Shown here in pieces: positions 9,396-19,559 of a DNA stretch of 64,000 nt. Positions within the stretch are counted from its first letter, which is position 1. Each line of letters starts with the position of its first letter. The notes under the pieces were generated by a model that saw only the letters and a list, made by a program, of their open reading frames with translations, did not search any database and was not told where the DNA came from. The stretch comes from Natronorubrum daqingense (GTDB taxonomy: Archaea; Halobacteriota; Halobacteria; Halobacteriales; Natrialbaceae): positions 930,001 through 994,000 of the forward strand of contig NZ_CP019327.1 of assembly GCF_001971705.1 (NCBI RefSeq). Direction: 5' to 3'. A program made the translations under genes and the position numbers.

Positions 9396-11429
9396 CTACG
9401 CGAGCCACTCGTCCGGTTTCGTATCGTAGTCGACGTCGTCTGCAGCGAGATGATCGACTTCCTCCCAGGGGAGGTCTTCGACGGTTACCTCCTCGCCGTC
9501 GTAGCGAAGCAACTTCCCACGCTCTTCCGGTTCCGGCTCTCGGTTCCGTCGTTTCGCCACTTCGACGTCGTGTTCGTTGACCTCCTTGACGATCGTCTGC
9601 AAGTTCACCGGACGCCCCCACAGCTCGAATATCCGCTTGAGGGTTTCTCGAGCCTTCCCGAGGTCGAGCATCACGCCGTTGTACTGGTGGCCGAGGAGCA
9701 GTTCGTTCGCGTTGTTGTAGTTGCCGTCGTAGACCGCGATGGTCGGCTTGCCGAAGTTGGTGAACTGCAACAGGAGCTTCTTCTTGACGTCATCGGCGGC
9801 GTCGCTCGCGACGTGGTACTGCCCGGTCGCCTTCGAGTGTTCGTACGTGAAGTAGTTGTTCTCCGTGATGAACTCCTCCGTGAGGAATTCGTCGAGGAAC
9901 GTCACGTCGTTGTGGCTCTCGCGAATGTCGTACATCCGATTCCAGCCGGCCGAGAAGTCGACGTCCGCGAGCGCCTCCTCGACGGACTCGTAGCGGGCGT
10001 CGTCGAAGAGGTAGCGGCCGATCTGTTCCACGTCGTTCTGACTGACTCGAGTCAGAAAGCCGCGGTGTTGGCGCTTGAGCAGCGAGTAGTGGCGTCGGGC
10101 CAACCCCTCGGTGGTGAGCACCTTCCAGGGATAGCGCTCGACGTCGATTTCGCCCGCCCGTGCAGCCTCGAGGGCCTCGTGGTCGACGTAGTCGTCCGGC
10201 ACGTCCGCGAGGTCCTCGAGCGTCTCCGGCGTGATCGTCGCGAGCGCAGCGGGTGGCTCGAGCGCGGCCCGGACCTCGTCGAAATCGACGACGTCCATCA
10301 GGTTTCGCCACGAGATACCCTCGATTCGAAGGAGGTGCTCGAGCACCTCGCGTCGGTTCGTTCGGTTCTCGACGTACTCCCAGAGTTCCATCCCGAGGCT
10401 GTAGGGATTGAGCCCGCCCGAGGACAACACCTTCGCCATGTGATCGGCGTAGTTGAGGAACTCGTCGTCGCCGGCGAAGCCCTCGTCGGTCATCATCGTC
10501 GACTCCCAGTAGGCCGCCCACCCCTCGTTCATCACCTTCGTCATCTTCTGGGCGGCGAAATAGTACGCCTCGGCGCGCATCATATCCAGGATGTCGCGTT
10601 GCCACTCGGTCATCTCGAGGGCGCGACCCGCCTCGTCGTCGTACTGTTTCCCGTGTTCGCGCACGAACGCGAGCACGTCCTTCTGGGGCTCTTCGGGGAA
10701 CGTCACGGACTCTTCGCCCGCCTCGAGTTTCTCGAGCCACTCCTCGTCGAACACCTCACCTTTGATTTCCTCGGAGAGGTCGAGTTCGGCCACCTTCTCC
10801 GCGAGGTCGTCGTCGAGGTCCTCGAGGTCGTCCGCCGGTCCGTCCACCTCGAGTCGCCGCACGAAGACCTGGTGTTGGTCGATGTTGTCCTCGAGTGAGA
10901 GACAGTGGTCGATCCACTTCTCGACTTCCGCGCGGTCGATGTCGGGATCGGCCATGTACTCGTCGATGGCTCGCGCGTGACGGGCCAACATCCCCGCGGC
11001 GTTGACCTGCTCGTCCGTCCGGCCGCTGGTGAACAGCCCGAACCACTCGTTGTTCGCGAAGAAATCGGAGTGGGCTTCGACGTGGGTGATGACGGCCTTC
11101 TGATCCGCAACTGTGTTCGACTCCTGGAGGAACGCGTGGGCCGGGTTGTCGTTGTTGACGATTTCGAAGGCCTTGCCGCCCCCGTACTGGCCTTGCTTTT
11201 GCTGGCGGTCGTACTGCATTCCCCAGCGCCAGTGTGGGTACCGATTCTGGAACCCGCCGTAGGCGATGAGTTCGTTCATCTCGTCGTAGTCGATGATCCA
11301 GTACTTGACCGGATACGGCTCGAGGCCGAGTTTCTCGGCCAAGTTTCTGGCTTCCGAAACCGGTTCCTCGAGGTCACTTGCGATCGCCTGTTTGCGGAAG
11401 CGATCCGCGTTGGAGTTTGTCTTACTCAT
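9396..11429 (-). CDS. SpoVR family protein
   Basis: A 677-residue cytoplasmic protein of the SpoVR/YcgB family. In Bacillus it is needed for spore cortex formation, but in non-sporulating bacteria and archaea its role is unknown and is linked to stress and stationary phase. Characteristic stretches are EPYPVKYWIIDYDEMNELIAYGGF, the YPHWRWGMQYD block, HVEAHSDFFANNEWF, MNEGWAAYWES (rich in metal-binding-type His/Glu/Trp) and HNDVTFLDEFLTEEF. The length is longer than bacterial homologues (about 500) because of acidic inserts around residues 170-240. It is the last gene of an operon with two PrkA kinases and a YeaH protein, an association also known in enterobacteria. Confidence 0.93.
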   Translation of the reverse strand: MSKTNSNADRFRKQAIASDLEEPVSEARNLAEKLGLEPYPVKYWIIDYDEMNELIAYGGFQNRYPHWRWGMQYDRQQKQGQYGGGKAFEIVNNDNPAHAFLQESNTVADQKAVITHVEAHSDFFANNEWFGLFTSGRTDEQVNAAGMLARHARAIDEYMADPDIDRAEVEKWIDHCLSLEDNIDQHQVFVRRLEVDGPADDLEDLDDDLAEKVAELDLSEEIKGEVFDEEWLEKLEAGEESVTFPEEPQKDVLAFVREHGKQYDDEAGRALEMTEWQRDILDMMRAEAYYFAAQKMTKVMNEGWAAYWESTMMTDEGFAGDDEFLNYADHMAKVLSSGGLNPYSLGMELWEYVENRTNRREVLEHLLRIEGISWRNLMDVVDFDEVRAALEPPAALATITPETLEDLADVPDDYVDHEALEAARAGEIDVERYPWKVLTTEGLARRHYSLLKRQHRGFLTRVSQNDVEQIGRYLFDDARYESVEEALADVDFSAGWNRMYDIRESHNDVTFLDEFLTEEFITENNYFTYEHSKATGQYHVASDAADDVKKKLLLQFTNFGKPTIAVYDGNYNNANELLLGHQYNGVMLDLGKARETLKRIFELWGRPVNLQTIVKEVNEHDVEVAKRRNREPEPEERGKLLRYDGEEVTVEDLPWEEVDHLAADDVDYDTKPDEWLA

Positions 11430-11464
11430 GGACACCACCGTGGTTGTGTCGTGCGAGTCCGCTC

Positions 11465-12796
11465 TCAGTCATCGTCCTCACTCTCCGTCGAGAGAATCTC
11501 GTAAATCGCGTCGGTGACGTCGTCTTTGCTGTTGACGTACGCCACCGCGACGTCGTCGGCGTCGGTGCCGAAGTGTCGCTCGAGTTCCTCGGCGTGGGTC
11601 GCGTTGATCGCGTTGCCCGAGGGCTGGGTCTCGACGTACGCGTGGAGGTTCGCGTCGATTTCCTCCATCAGCGGAATAACTCGCTCTCCCGTGTCGTTAC
11701 TCGAGTTCTCGGAGTCGCCAGCGGCGAAGACGTAGCGATTCCAGTCGCTCCAGGGGTACTCCGCTAAGAGCTCGTCCGCGAGTTCGTACGCGCTCGAGAT
11801 TTTCGTGCCGCCGCCGCTTCTGATGCCGAAGAAGTCGTCGCGCTCGACGGCCCAGGCCTCGGCGTCGTGGGCGATGTAGACGAACTCGGCGTTGTCGTAC
11901 TTCCCCTGGAGGTACCAATCCAGCGGCGTGAACGTTCGCTCGACGAGTTCGCGTTTCTTCTCGCGCATCGAGCCCGAAACGTCGCGGATGTTGACGACGA
12001 CGACGTTCTTCTCTTTCTCCTCGATGATCTCGGGGTAGCGGTAGCGTTCGTCCTCGCGTCGGAACGGGACGTGCTTGATCCCTTCACGGCGAATCTTCTG
12101 CTGGACGCTCTCGCGCTCGACGTTTTCCTCGACCTCCTCGATGGAGGCCCACGTCCCGCGCTCCTCGTCGGGAATTTCGCTGTGGGCCTCTTCGATCCAG
12201 GCCATCGAGACGGGGAGGCTTTCGCCGCGAGCCCACTCGAAGACCGCTCGAGGCGTGATTCCCTCGACCTTGCAAACCTCCCGGAGGAACTCCTCGTCGA
12301 AGTCCATCGCGAGTTTGCGCTTGAGGCCCTCCTTGAACATCCGCTCGAAGTCGAGCGTGCTGTCGGGACCCGTTCGGGTCATGTCGGTGAAGGGCCCTTC
12401 CTTCTCCTCGACGACGGTTTTCCCCTTCGGATCCAGATCGAGACCTAGTTCCTCGTCGAGTTCCTGTGCGAACTCCTCGGGATCCATCTCGTAGTACTCG
12501 TGGTCGCTTCCCTCCTCGCCGGGTTCGCCGTCGTCACCGTCGCCGTCGCCGTCGCCCGGTTGTGGCTGTGGCTGGCCGACCGGCTGGCCCACGTCGGGCG
12601 TGTCACCGTCGCCCTGGCCGATACCGCCCTTGTCGAATTGGTCGTACTCGAATTCGGGCAGCGAGACGATTTTCACCGGAATCTGGATCGACTCCTTCCC
12701 ACCGGCGAGGTCGCCGTACTGGATGAAATCGGCCAGATCTTCGCGGCGCTTTTCGCCCACTTCACGGAATCGCTCGAGGTCGTCTCTCAGTCCCAT
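11465..12796 (-). CDS. YeaH/YhbH family protein (DUF444) with a von Willebrand-like domain
   Basis: A 443-residue cytoplasmic protein. The N-terminal part (1-60) contains [16 protein letters not shown], followed by a Gly/Asp/Gln/Pro-rich linker (60-100). The C-terminal part is a VWA-like domain with the metal-ion-dependent adhesion motif DVSGS at 272-276, [17 protein letters not shown] and FAAGDSEN. Family members are co-encoded with PrkA kinases (yeaG-yeaH) and are suspected partners or substrates. The ATG at 12796 overlaps the upstream prkA2 gene by ten bases, so the two are probably translationally coupled. A longer in-frame ORF to 12934 runs inside prkA2 and is rejected. Confidence 0.92.
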   Translation of the reverse strand: MGLRDDLERFREVGEKRREDLADFIQYGDLAGGKESIQIPVKIVSLPEFEYDQFDKGGIGQGDGDTPDVGQPVGQPQPQPGDGDGDGDDGEPGEEGSDHEYYEMDPEEFAQELDEELGLDLDPKGKTVVEEKEGPFTDMTRTGPDSTLDFERMFKEGLKRKLAMDFDEEFLREVCKVEGITPRAVFEWARGESLPVSMAWIEEAHSEIPDEERGTWASIEEVEENVERESVQQKIRREGIKHVPFRREDERYRYPEIIEEKEKNVVVVNIRDVSGSMREKKRELVERTFTPLDWYLQGKYDNAEFVYIAHDAEAWAVERDDFFGIRSGGGTKISSAYELADELLAEYPWSDWNRYVFAAGDSENSSNDTGERVIPLMEEIDANLHAYVETQPSGNAINATHAEELERHFGTDADDVAVAYVNSKDDVTDAIYEILSTESEDDD

Positions 12797-15072
12797 CGGT
12801 AGCTCACCTGTCCCATAACGTGTCTGCTGGTCAACTCGGCTGACGCCGGGGAGTACGCGAACTGGTCGACCATCGTCTCGATCGTTTGGGCTTTGATCGC
12901 AGCCGTCTCCGTCCCGCTCGGCGGATCGTCCCACTGACGCGGGTCGAAGTCCTCGAAGGTTCGGCGCACGTCCTCCCAGTCGTGGCTCTCGAGGACCGAG
13001 TTGATCACCGGAATCGCCGTGAGATCGACGTCCTCGACGGCGAAGTCCTCGTCGCGGTGCTCCCAGGCGTGTCGATTGAGCGACGTGATGACCTTCTCGC
13101 GGCGGAAGTTTCGAACGCTCTCTCGCGGCAAGTTCCCCTCGTATTCGGCCTCCGAGAACCGACCGAGGTGTTCGATCTCGAAGAGTTTCATCTTCAGCGG
13201 ATCGGGTTCGACGCGTTCGCCGCGGTCGTTGTGCAGGGGTTCGTCGGTCTCCCAGGCGTAGACCTGTTCGACGTACTCGGCGACGGTCTCCTCGTCGACG
13301 CGCTTTTCGAACATGATCGCCTCGATGACGTCGCTCTCCTGTCGGTCGAAGATGTAGTTTTTCACCGGCACGATTCGGTTTTCGAACTCCGAACGCTCGC
13401 CCGTCGAGAAAACGGGTGCGTCGGAGAGCCCCTCCGCCATCGTGTTCAACACGTCTCGAGGCATGACGACGTTCTCGACGGGGAATTCGGGATGGTGACG
13501 GTCACGTTCGGTCTGGACGAGTTCGGCGAGGGTATCCCTCGTGTAGGTGACGGGAATCCCGTGCTCGCCGTCGTGGTTGTCGTCGTCGAACTCGAAGTCA
13601 TCTTTCTCGCGACGGGTATCGCCCTCCTGAAGGTACCCCTGATCGTAGATCAACGCCTTGTCGACCAGGTCGAGGCCGTTGGGCAAGTTCTCCTCGTCGA
13701 GTCGCGTCGCTACCGCGTAGAGGGCGGCCGCCTCGATGGCGTGCGGCGCGAACTCCTCGGTTCGTGTCTGCCCGTCCTGATCTCTGAGCGTCACCGTCAC
13801 GGGTTCCCGGATTCGGTCCTCGAGTTCGTCGTAGCTCTCTGCGTCCCAGATTTCGGTCTCGTTGGTCAACTCGCGGTGGATGAGTTCACACTCGAGGCTG
13901 AGGTTCGTCAGGTAGCCGAACTGGTGTTTGTCGAGACGGCGTTTGAGCGCTTTGAGTGGGTCCATCCCGTTTCTGTCGGCGTGTTGGTTGAGTTGGGCCT
14001 CGAGGTCGGGATTCGAGATGATGACCATCTGCGTGTCGACGTCCATTCCGATCCCCTTGTCCAGTTTGACCGACTGTTCGTCGGGTACGTTCAACAGTTT
14101 CTGGAGCAAATCGGCGTGTTGGGCCGCGTCCTCGACGATCGTCAGTACGCCGTTGCCCTGCGAGAGGACGCCGTCGTAGCTAAAGGCCTGCGGGTTCTTT
14201 CGCCCGCGCGAGTCGAGTTCCTGGACCATGCCGTGCATCCACGAACCGACGAGTCGCTCCTTCGGCTGCCCCTCGTCTTCGGAGTGGAGGACGCCGACGC
14301 CTTGGCCCACGTCGACGACGTAGTTTTTCACCCGGAGGTGATCGTCGTCGGTGATCGCGGAGAACAGGGCGTCTTCACCCGCGCGCCGGTAGCGTTCCTC
14401 GAGGTAGTCGTAGGCCTCTCGAGAGAACGGATCGAGGGCGGTGTCGACGCGGATCGGAACGTGGTCCTCGATTCGTTCGTTCAGGTCCGCGAGGAGATCG
14501 GCTCGGATCTCCTCGGGGAACACCGACAGCGGGTGCGCCTGCACGGGGCTTTCGTACCAGTACTGCTCGTCGCCAGCCGCCGTGTCGCCGCCGTAGCTCA
14601 GTCCGCGGTCGCCGGCCTCGCCCGAGACGACGTTCCACTCGACCGTGTATCGACGACCTTCGGGCGTCTTCGAGTACTCTCGGAGACCGTTGACCAGACA
14701 CCGCTTGAGTTCGGATTTTCCGGTCGCGGTCGGTCCCTCGAACCAGATGATCTTCTCGTCTTTCGCCCGGCCGGCCGCGATCGATCTCAGGTCGTCGACG
14801 AACCGGTTGAGTACCTCGGTGTTCCCGAGGATGGCGTGCTCGCCGTCGTTGTGGGGATCGTCGAAGAAACGGTAGCGCTCCTTCTCTTCGCCCTCCTCGA
14901 CGACGGTTCGCGTGCCCGCGGCTTCGATCGCCTCGAGCAGGTACTTCGACGCGTGGGAGGCGATCGTCGGGTTCTCGAAGATTCGATCGACGTACGCCGC
15001 GAGACCCATCGGCTCCTCGTAGGTCTCTTCTAACGTGCGGTCGGCCTCGGTGACGTAGTCGTTTCCGGTCAT
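12787..15072 (-). CDS. PrkA-type serine protein kinase, second paralogue (PrkA2)
   Basis: A 761-residue protein of the PrkA family: an AAA-type ATPase domain followed by the PrkA C-terminal kinase-like region. The Walker A motif is GPTATGKS (113-120), preceded by a PrkA-type start with [21 protein letters not shown]. The box [15 protein letters not shown] and [19 protein letters not shown], where family members read YRGANRGL-like sequence, mark it as diverged from PrkA1. Bacterial PrkA/YeaG proteins are Ser/Thr kinases, and some have been proposed to be Lon-like proteases. It starts one base after the stop of prkA1. The two genes are only moderately alike, so this is an old duplication with likely division of labour. 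Confidence 0.88.
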   Translation of the reverse strand: MTGNDYVTEADRTLEETYEEPMGLAAYVDRIFENPTIASHASKYLLEAIEAAGTRTVVEEGEEKERYRFFDDPHNDGEHAILGNTEVLNRFVDDLRSIAAGRAKDEKIIWFEGPTATGKSELKRCLVNGLREYSKTPEGRRYTVEWNVVSGEAGDRGLSYGGDTAAGDEQYWYESPVQAHPLSVFPEEIRADLLADLNERIEDHVPIRVDTALDPFSREAYDYLEERYRRAGEDALFSAITDDDHLRVKNYVVDVGQGVGVLHSEDEGQPKERLVGSWMHGMVQELDSRGRKNPQAFSYDGVLSQGNGVLTIVEDAAQHADLLQKLLNVPDEQSVKLDKGIGMDVDTQMVIISNPDLEAQLNQHADRNGMDPLKALKRRLDKHQFGYLTNLSLECELIHRELTNETEIWDAESYDELEDRIREPVTVTLRDQDGQTRTEEFAPHAIEAAALYAVATRLDEENLPNGLDLVDKALIYDQGYLQEGDTRREKDDFEFDDDNHDGEHGIPVTYTRDTLAELVQTERDRHHPEFPVENVVMPRDVLNTMAEGLSDAPVFSTGERSEFENRIVPVKNYIFDRQESDVIEAIMFEKRVDEETVAEYVEQVYAWETDEPLHNDRGERVEPDPLKMKLFEIEHLGRFSEAEYEGNLPRESVRNFRREKVITSLNRHAWEHRDEDFAVEDVDLTAIPVINSVLESHDWEDVRRTFEDFDPRQWDDPPSGTETAAIKAQTIETMVDQFAYSPASAELTSRHVMGQVSYRWD

Positions 15073-15073
15073 G

Positions 15074-17146
15074 TTAGTCTTCCATCTCTGCTTTGGCGAC
15101 CTCCGCGCCGGCGAACTCGAGCACTTCCTTCGCGCCGCCCTCGGAGTAGCCCTGTTCGATCAGGGCGTCGATCCACGCCGACCGCTCGTCGTCGTCGAAC
15201 TCGTTGGCGCTCACCAGCGCGGAGAAGTTGATGTTGTGCTTCTTGTCCTCCCAGAGCTTGCGCTCGAGTGCGCGGCGCAGGCGCTCGTTGTCCTGCGGGT
15301 TGAAGGCCTCGCCCTCGCGAGCCCGGCGGGAAACCCAGTTCGAAACCTCCTGGCGGAAGTCTTCCTTTCGGTCTTCCGGCACGTCGAGTTTCTCCTCGAC
15401 GCTTCGGAGGAAGGTCTCGTCGGGTTCTTGCTCGCGACCCGTCAGGCTGTCTTCGATCGTGTCGTCGTCGATGTAGGCCATCACGTGGTCCATGTACTTC
15501 TCGCCCTGGCGCTGGATCTCGTCGATGTCGTAGGCCAGCGCGTGGCGAACGTCCTCGATGGCTCGCTCCTTGTACTCCTCGCGAACCGTCTCGAGGTAGC
15601 GGTAGTACTGCTCGAAGTTCTCCTCGGGAATCGACCCGTGGTGCTCCAAGTTCTCCTCGAAGAAGTTGAACACCGTGAGTGGCGAGAGGAAGCCCCGGCT
15701 GCGGTGTTTGGAGTCCATGATCGCCTCGGCGATTTCGTCCCCGATGAACCGGGGCGAGACGCCGACCATTCCCTCGCCGATTTCGGCCTTTTGCTCGGCT
15801 TCTTCGCGCAGCTTCTTGCTGTCGATGTCGTCGCCCTCGTCGATTTCGCCGTTGTAGGCTTTCGCCTTCGAGAGCAGGTCGACCGTCTCGGTGTCGGGCT
15901 CTTCCACCCGCGTGAGGACGCCGAAGAGACCCGCCATCTCGAGGGTGTGTGGCTCGACGTTGATGTCCGGGACGTCGGCGTTGTTCAGCATCTTCTCGTA
16001 GATACTGGCCTCGTCCTCGTAGCTGAGGACGTACGGGAAGTCGATCCGCTTGGTGCGGTCGTTGAACGCCTCCATCTTTTCGTCGCCCTTCTTGTCTTTG
16101 TACTCGGGCATGTTCGTTCGCCCGACGATCACCTGGTCGATGTCGATCCGGGGGTTGTTCTTCGGCTTGATCGTCTGCTCTTGCGTGGCGTGCAGGAAGT
16201 CGTAGAGGAACTCCCGTTGAAGCTTCAGCAACTCCTCGCCGCTGAAGATGCCTCGGTTCGCGTTACAGAACGCCCCCGAGTAATCGAACGCGCGCGGGTC
16301 GCTTTCCCCGTAGATGGCGATCTTCGAGTAGTTGACGTCGCCCGTCAGTTCCGTCTCGTCCTGGTTCTTCTTGTCCTTTGGCTCGAACGTCTCGAGGCCC
16401 TGTCGTTTGTTCTCGTCGGCGACGAGGCGGACGATCTCGACGTGGTTCTCGAGAACCTGCTTTAGGTCGTCGTCGTAGTAGGCCAACAGCCGGTCCATGT
16501 AGAACTCGCTCTCGGGGTCGAGCGCCTGCTCGTTCTGGATGGTGTAGGGCGCATCGAGTCGTTCGTTCAGATCGTCGATCACCCGCTGGCGTTGCTCGAG
16601 TGGCAAGAGGACGAGTGGGTCCTGATTCATCGGCGAACGGACGACGTCGTCGGCGGGGTCTTGATCGACGATGACGTCACAGAGGTTCGTCCACCGGAAG
16701 GTGTACATTCGACCCGCTTCGCGAAGCGTGTAGTCTTCGAAGTACTTGCGGACCTGCTTGTCGAAGTGGGACTTCCCGGAGCCGACGGGGCCGAGTAATA
16801 GCTTGATTCGGCGCTCGGGACCCAATCGACGGGCGCCCGATTTGACTTTGTTCACGAACTCGTGAATCGAGTGGTGGATGACGTTCCCGTAGAACGTGTT
16901 CTCACCGTCGCCCAGTGGATCTTCGCTGGCGAGTTGGTACTCGACGACACCCTCGGTCTCGTCGTACGTCGTGCCGTAGTAGTCGAACATGTCCGCGACC
17001 CGCTGGTGAGCGTTCCGAGTGATCTGTGGATCGTCGTAACACTCCTCGAGGTACCAATCGAAGGGCTTGGTTTCCCGCAGGTCTTCGGGCATCGATTCCT
17101 TGTAATCCGTGCTGAGCGTCTCGAGTGTCTCGATATCGCCGGTCAT
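15074..17146 (-). CDS. prkA: PrkA-type serine protein kinase, first paralogue (PrkA1)
   Basis: A 690-residue cytoplasmic kinase of the PrkA/YeaG family and first gene of the operon. Features: MLNNAD/ DYYGT N-terminal region, Walker A GPVGSGKS at 119-126, YTFRWTNL, SPMNQDPLVLLP, the family hallmark GAFCNANRGIFSGEELLKLQREFLYDFL, VIVGRTNMPEYKDK and the C-terminal PrkA domain with RFIGDEIAEAIMDSKHRSRGFLSP. The length is near the bacterial 640 plus acidic inserts. Start choice: ATG at 17146 (MTGDIETL) gives the compact family N-terminus; in-frame ATGs at 17182 and 17227 are possible. Confidence 0.9.
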   Translation of the reverse strand: MTGDIETLETLSTDYKESMPEDLRETKPFDWYLEECYDDPQITRNAHQRVADMFDYYGTTYDETEGVVEYQLASEDPLGDGENTFYGNVIHHSIHEFVNKVKSGARRLGPERRIKLLLGPVGSGKSHFDKQVRKYFEDYTLREAGRMYTFRWTNLCDVIVDQDPADDVVRSPMNQDPLVLLPLEQRQRVIDDLNERLDAPYTIQNEQALDPESEFYMDRLLAYYDDDLKQVLENHVEIVRLVADENKRQGLETFEPKDKKNQDETELTGDVNYSKIAIYGESDPRAFDYSGAFCNANRGIFSGEELLKLQREFLYDFLHATQEQTIKPKNNPRIDIDQVIVGRTNMPEYKDKKGDEKMEAFNDRTKRIDFPYVLSYEDEASIYEKMLNNADVPDINVEPHTLEMAGLFGVLTRVEEPDTETVDLLSKAKAYNGEIDEGDDIDSKKLREEAEQKAEIGEGMVGVSPRFIGDEIAEAIMDSKHRSRGFLSPLTVFNFFEENLEHHGSIPEENFEQYYRYLETVREEYKERAIEDVRHALAYDIDEIQRQGEKYMDHVMAYIDDDTIEDSLTGREQEPDETFLRSVEEKLDVPEDRKEDFRQEVSNWVSRRAREGEAFNPQDNERLRRALERKLWEDKKHNINFSALVSANEFDDDERSAWIDALIEQGYSEGGAKEVLEFAGAEVAKAEMED

Positions 17147-17754
17147 GGTATCATTGCCAGTTGTTCTCTCCCCCGTCTGCATCGGCTCTCCTCGCGCCGA
17201 GTGCTCGGAGTCGGTAGCGGTTGCCATCGGTTTCGACGGAACCAATTCGTCCGGGTCCGCTCGGTCGCCTCACCGGCGACAGCACATCGCGTCCGTTCTC
17301 TACTCGCTCCTCGAGCGACGTGGGCTGGGAGCGGGGAGCACTGCACTGAGGGGCTACCGTGTCGTGTCATGTGTTTTCTCGTACCACTCGACATCGCACA
17401 CGAAGCACGTGTTGCTTCGAACGACGCTGCGTCGGGGACGAGCGCAGAGTGGATCGGTCCGGTGAGCGGATACCGATAGTATTTAATGAGTGAGTAATCT
17501 AGGTACTTAGCTTTGGCCCCAAAAGGTATTTACCAGAATAACTTTCCCTACCGGTAGTGGTGAATTATACCGCATTTTCTGCCACCATACGGACAGTTAG
17601 CCAATTCGGCGAATAAGTTATCTCCCTGCAACTGCCGGAGTCGGTCGCGCGCGCTCGACGCGACCGCTGTCGTCGGTGCCGGCGCTCACGACTCGAGGAC
17701 TGGTGTTCACGACTCGACGACGAGAATTTAGGCGGGGCGCACGTACGGCCACTA
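17147..17754 (+). other. Intergenic region between the divergent prkA operon and a small conserved gene
   Basis: About 600 bases without a convincing gene. The part to 17227 could be coding if prkA1 uses an upstream ATG. Bases 17470-17560 are AT-rich and hold several TATA-like stretches (TTAAATACTATC on the minus strand near 17478-17489, GGTATTTACC near 17531-17540), so the operon promoter is probably there with a leader of 230-330 bases. Such a long leader is unusual for this genome and could carry regulation. Confidence 0.45.
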
Positions 17755-18177
17755 ATGACGAACTCGCCATCGGCGGAAGACGCAGAGACGCCACTCGCGT
17801 CACTCCCTTCCGAGTGGAACGTCTGGAATCGGGGGGACGACGGCCGACTCGTCCTCGCGTACCGACCGGACGTGTTCAACGGCGACGACTTTCCGCCGGC
17901 CTGCCTCCCGACGCTGTACCTCACCCACGGCGCACGGACCCGACGCCCTGGAACCAACCCGGCCAATCACGCCGACGACGATTGGTACGTTACCCTCTAC
18001 CTCGAGCCCGACGTCTCGGCGACGACGGAACGATTCGCGAACAGAGACGACGCCCTCGAGCACACGCTCGAACTCGCCACGAAATTCGACGCCGGAGCCG
18101 TCGACTATCGCGAGTTGTATCAGGTCCCTCGAGAGACGTACTTCGAGCGGTTAGACGAACTCGTCGACGAAGGGTAG
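17755..18177 (+). CDS. Conserved haloarchaeal protein of unknown function (DUF5820-like)
   Basis: A 140-residue acidic soluble protein with no known catalytic motif. Its recognisable pattern is LPSEWNVWNRGDDGRLVLAYRPDVFNG, then CLPTLYLTHG and WYVTLYLEPDV, followed by a helical C-terminus. I recall this as a haloarchaeal family called DUF5820; the name needs checking. It precedes a UPF0179 gene by 87 bases on the same strand. Confidence 0.68.
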   Translation: MTNSPSAEDAETPLASLPSEWNVWNRGDDGRLVLAYRPDVFNGDDFPPACLPTLYLTHGARTRRPGTNPANHADDDWYVTLYLEPDVSATTERFANRDDALEHTLELATKFDAGAVDYRELYQVPRETYFERLDELVDEG

Positions 18178-18264
18178 GACGCCGACTGGAGGAGTCGGGT
18201 GGGGAGTTGATCGGTTCCAGCGAAGGACGTGAGTCTTAACCGCCACCACCACCAACGACGACGT

Positions 18265-18711
18265 ATGTCGACCGTTACCCTCCTCGGGACCCGCCTCGCC
18301 GAGCCGGGAACCGAATTCGTCTATCACGGCGAAGCCGATGGCTGTGCGGGCTGTCCGTACCGAAGCCAGTGTTTGAACCTCCAGCCGGAGACGAAATACC
18401 GCGTCACGGCCATCCGAGAGAACGCACAGACTCTGGAGTGTGCGATGCACGACGGAGGCGTTCGCGCCGTCGAGGTCGAACCCGCGTCGGTCCGCGCAAC
18501 CATCCCATCCAAAGGGGCATTCGCCGGCAGCAAGGCGAGTCTCTCCGGCCCCTGTCCGTACGTCGAGTGTCCCTCCCACGAGTTCTGTGAACCCGACGGT
18601 CTCGAGTTCGACGAGGAGTACCGGATCAAAGAAATTCACGGCGACGCACCACACGACGTCTGCCATCTCGACCGATCGCTCGAGTTAGTCGAACTCGAGA
18701 CGGACGAGTAA
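18265..18711 (+). CDS. UPF0179 family protein, cysteine-rich
   Basis: A 148-residue archaeal protein of unknown function. It carries two cysteine groups: CAGCPYRSQC (CxxCx5C) near residue 33 and CPYVECPSHEFC near residue 103, plus single Cys residues, which together probably bind zinc or an Fe-S cluster. The N-terminal TVTLLGTRLAEPGTEFVY is typical of the family. The ATG at 18265 is chosen over an in-frame start at 18229, whose 12 extra residues include a His/Arg run. No signal peptide; cytoplasmic. Confidence 0.87.
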   Translation: MSTVTLLGTRLAEPGTEFVYHGEADGCAGCPYRSQCLNLQPETKYRVTAIRENAQTLECAMHDGGVRAVEVEPASVRATIPSKGAFAGSKASLSGPCPYVECPSHEFCEPDGLEFDEEYRIKEIHGDAPHDVCHLDRSLELVELETDE

Positions 18712-18872
18712 TCTCGTCACTCGTCTCCCGCCGAATCCAATCGACTCGGTGGTGATTCTCGAGCACAACTCCCTCGTGATACAGCCGAGACGACCATCCT
18801 GTCGGTAGCGCGAGCGACCGTTCGCGTACCGAGGTGCTTTTGATCGCTCCGCCCGAATCGTGGAACATACAC

Positions 18873-19559
18873 GTGCTGTCGGTTGAACTCCACGCTCACT
18901 CGTCGCTGTCGTACGACGGCCGAGACTCGGTCGAACTGATCTTAGAACAGGCCGAAGCCGTGGGTCTCGACGCGATCGCAGTGACCGACCACGACGAAAT
19001 CGACGCCAGCCTCGACGCCGCCGAACGGGCCCCCGAGTACGGCCTGGTCGGCATCCCCGCCATGGAAATTTCGAGCAAAGCGGGCCACATCCTCGGCTTC
19101 GGGCTCGAGGAAGCCGTCCCCCCCGGCCTCTCCTACGAAACCACGCTCGAGGCCATCTGGGAACAGGATGGACTCGCCGTTATTCCCCACCCATTCCAGG
19201 AGTCCCGCCACGGTGTGATCGCCCGCGTCACGCGCGATCAACTCGCCAAGGGCGATGCGATCGAGGTCTACAACTCTCGGTTGCTCACCGGCCGAGCAAA
19301 TCGACAGGCCGAACGCTTCGCGAACACGCGAGACATGCCGATGACGGCGGGCAGTGACGCCCACATCAGCGAAATGGTCGGCCAGGCCGTCACCCGCGTC
19401 GACGCCGATGAACGCTCCGCCGACGCGATACTCGAGGCGATCCGTGAGGGGGAAACGACCGTCGAAGGCAAACGCACGCCGTGGCACATCAGCTTCCGAC
19501 AGGCCGCCGGCGGCGTCACCCGACGCGTTCGAAACTCGGTGTTGGGACTGTTCCAATGA
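18873..19559 (+). CDS. PHP-domain metal-dependent phosphoesterase
   Basis: A 228-residue PHP protein resembling the TrpH/YciV class, which hydrolyse phosphate esters such as 3',5'-nucleotide bisphosphates or oligoribonucleotides with a trinuclear metal site. Metal ligands are in HAHSSLSYDGRD, AVTDHDEID, PAMEISS, IPHPF and AGSDAHISEM. The start is a GTG at 18873 (VLSVELHAHSS), which fits the family N-terminus; an upstream in-frame GTG at 18834 is possible. Its stop overlaps the next start (ATGA), so it is translationally coupled to the asparagine-synthase-like gene. Confidence 0.88.
   Translation: MLSVELHAHSSLSYDGRDSVELILEQAEAVGLDAIAVTDHDEIDASLDAAERAPEYGLVGIPAMEISSKAGHILGFGLEEAVPPGLSYETTLEAIWEQDGLAVIPHPFQESRHGVIARVTRDQLAKGDAIEVYNSRLLTGRANRQAERFANTRDMPMTAGSDAHISEMVGQAVTRVDADERSADAILEAIREGETTVEGKRTPWHISFRQAAGGVTRRVRNSVLGLFQ

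Noticed and set aside
9450..10898. Plus-strand frame of 482 codons opposite the SpoVR gene
   Set aside because: Antisense shadow of a recognisable gene; its translation is Val/Leu/Arg-rich without motifs.
12797..12934. Upstream extension of the YeaH gene inside prkA2
   Set aside because: The added residues are unlike the family and prkA2 covers this region with a conserved C-terminus.
12886..15033. Plus-strand frame of 715 codons opposite prkA2
   Set aside because: Antisense shadow; the minus strand encodes an intact Walker A kinase protein.
15071..16465. Plus-strand frame of 464 codons opposite prkA1
   Set aside because: Antisense shadow of PrkA1.
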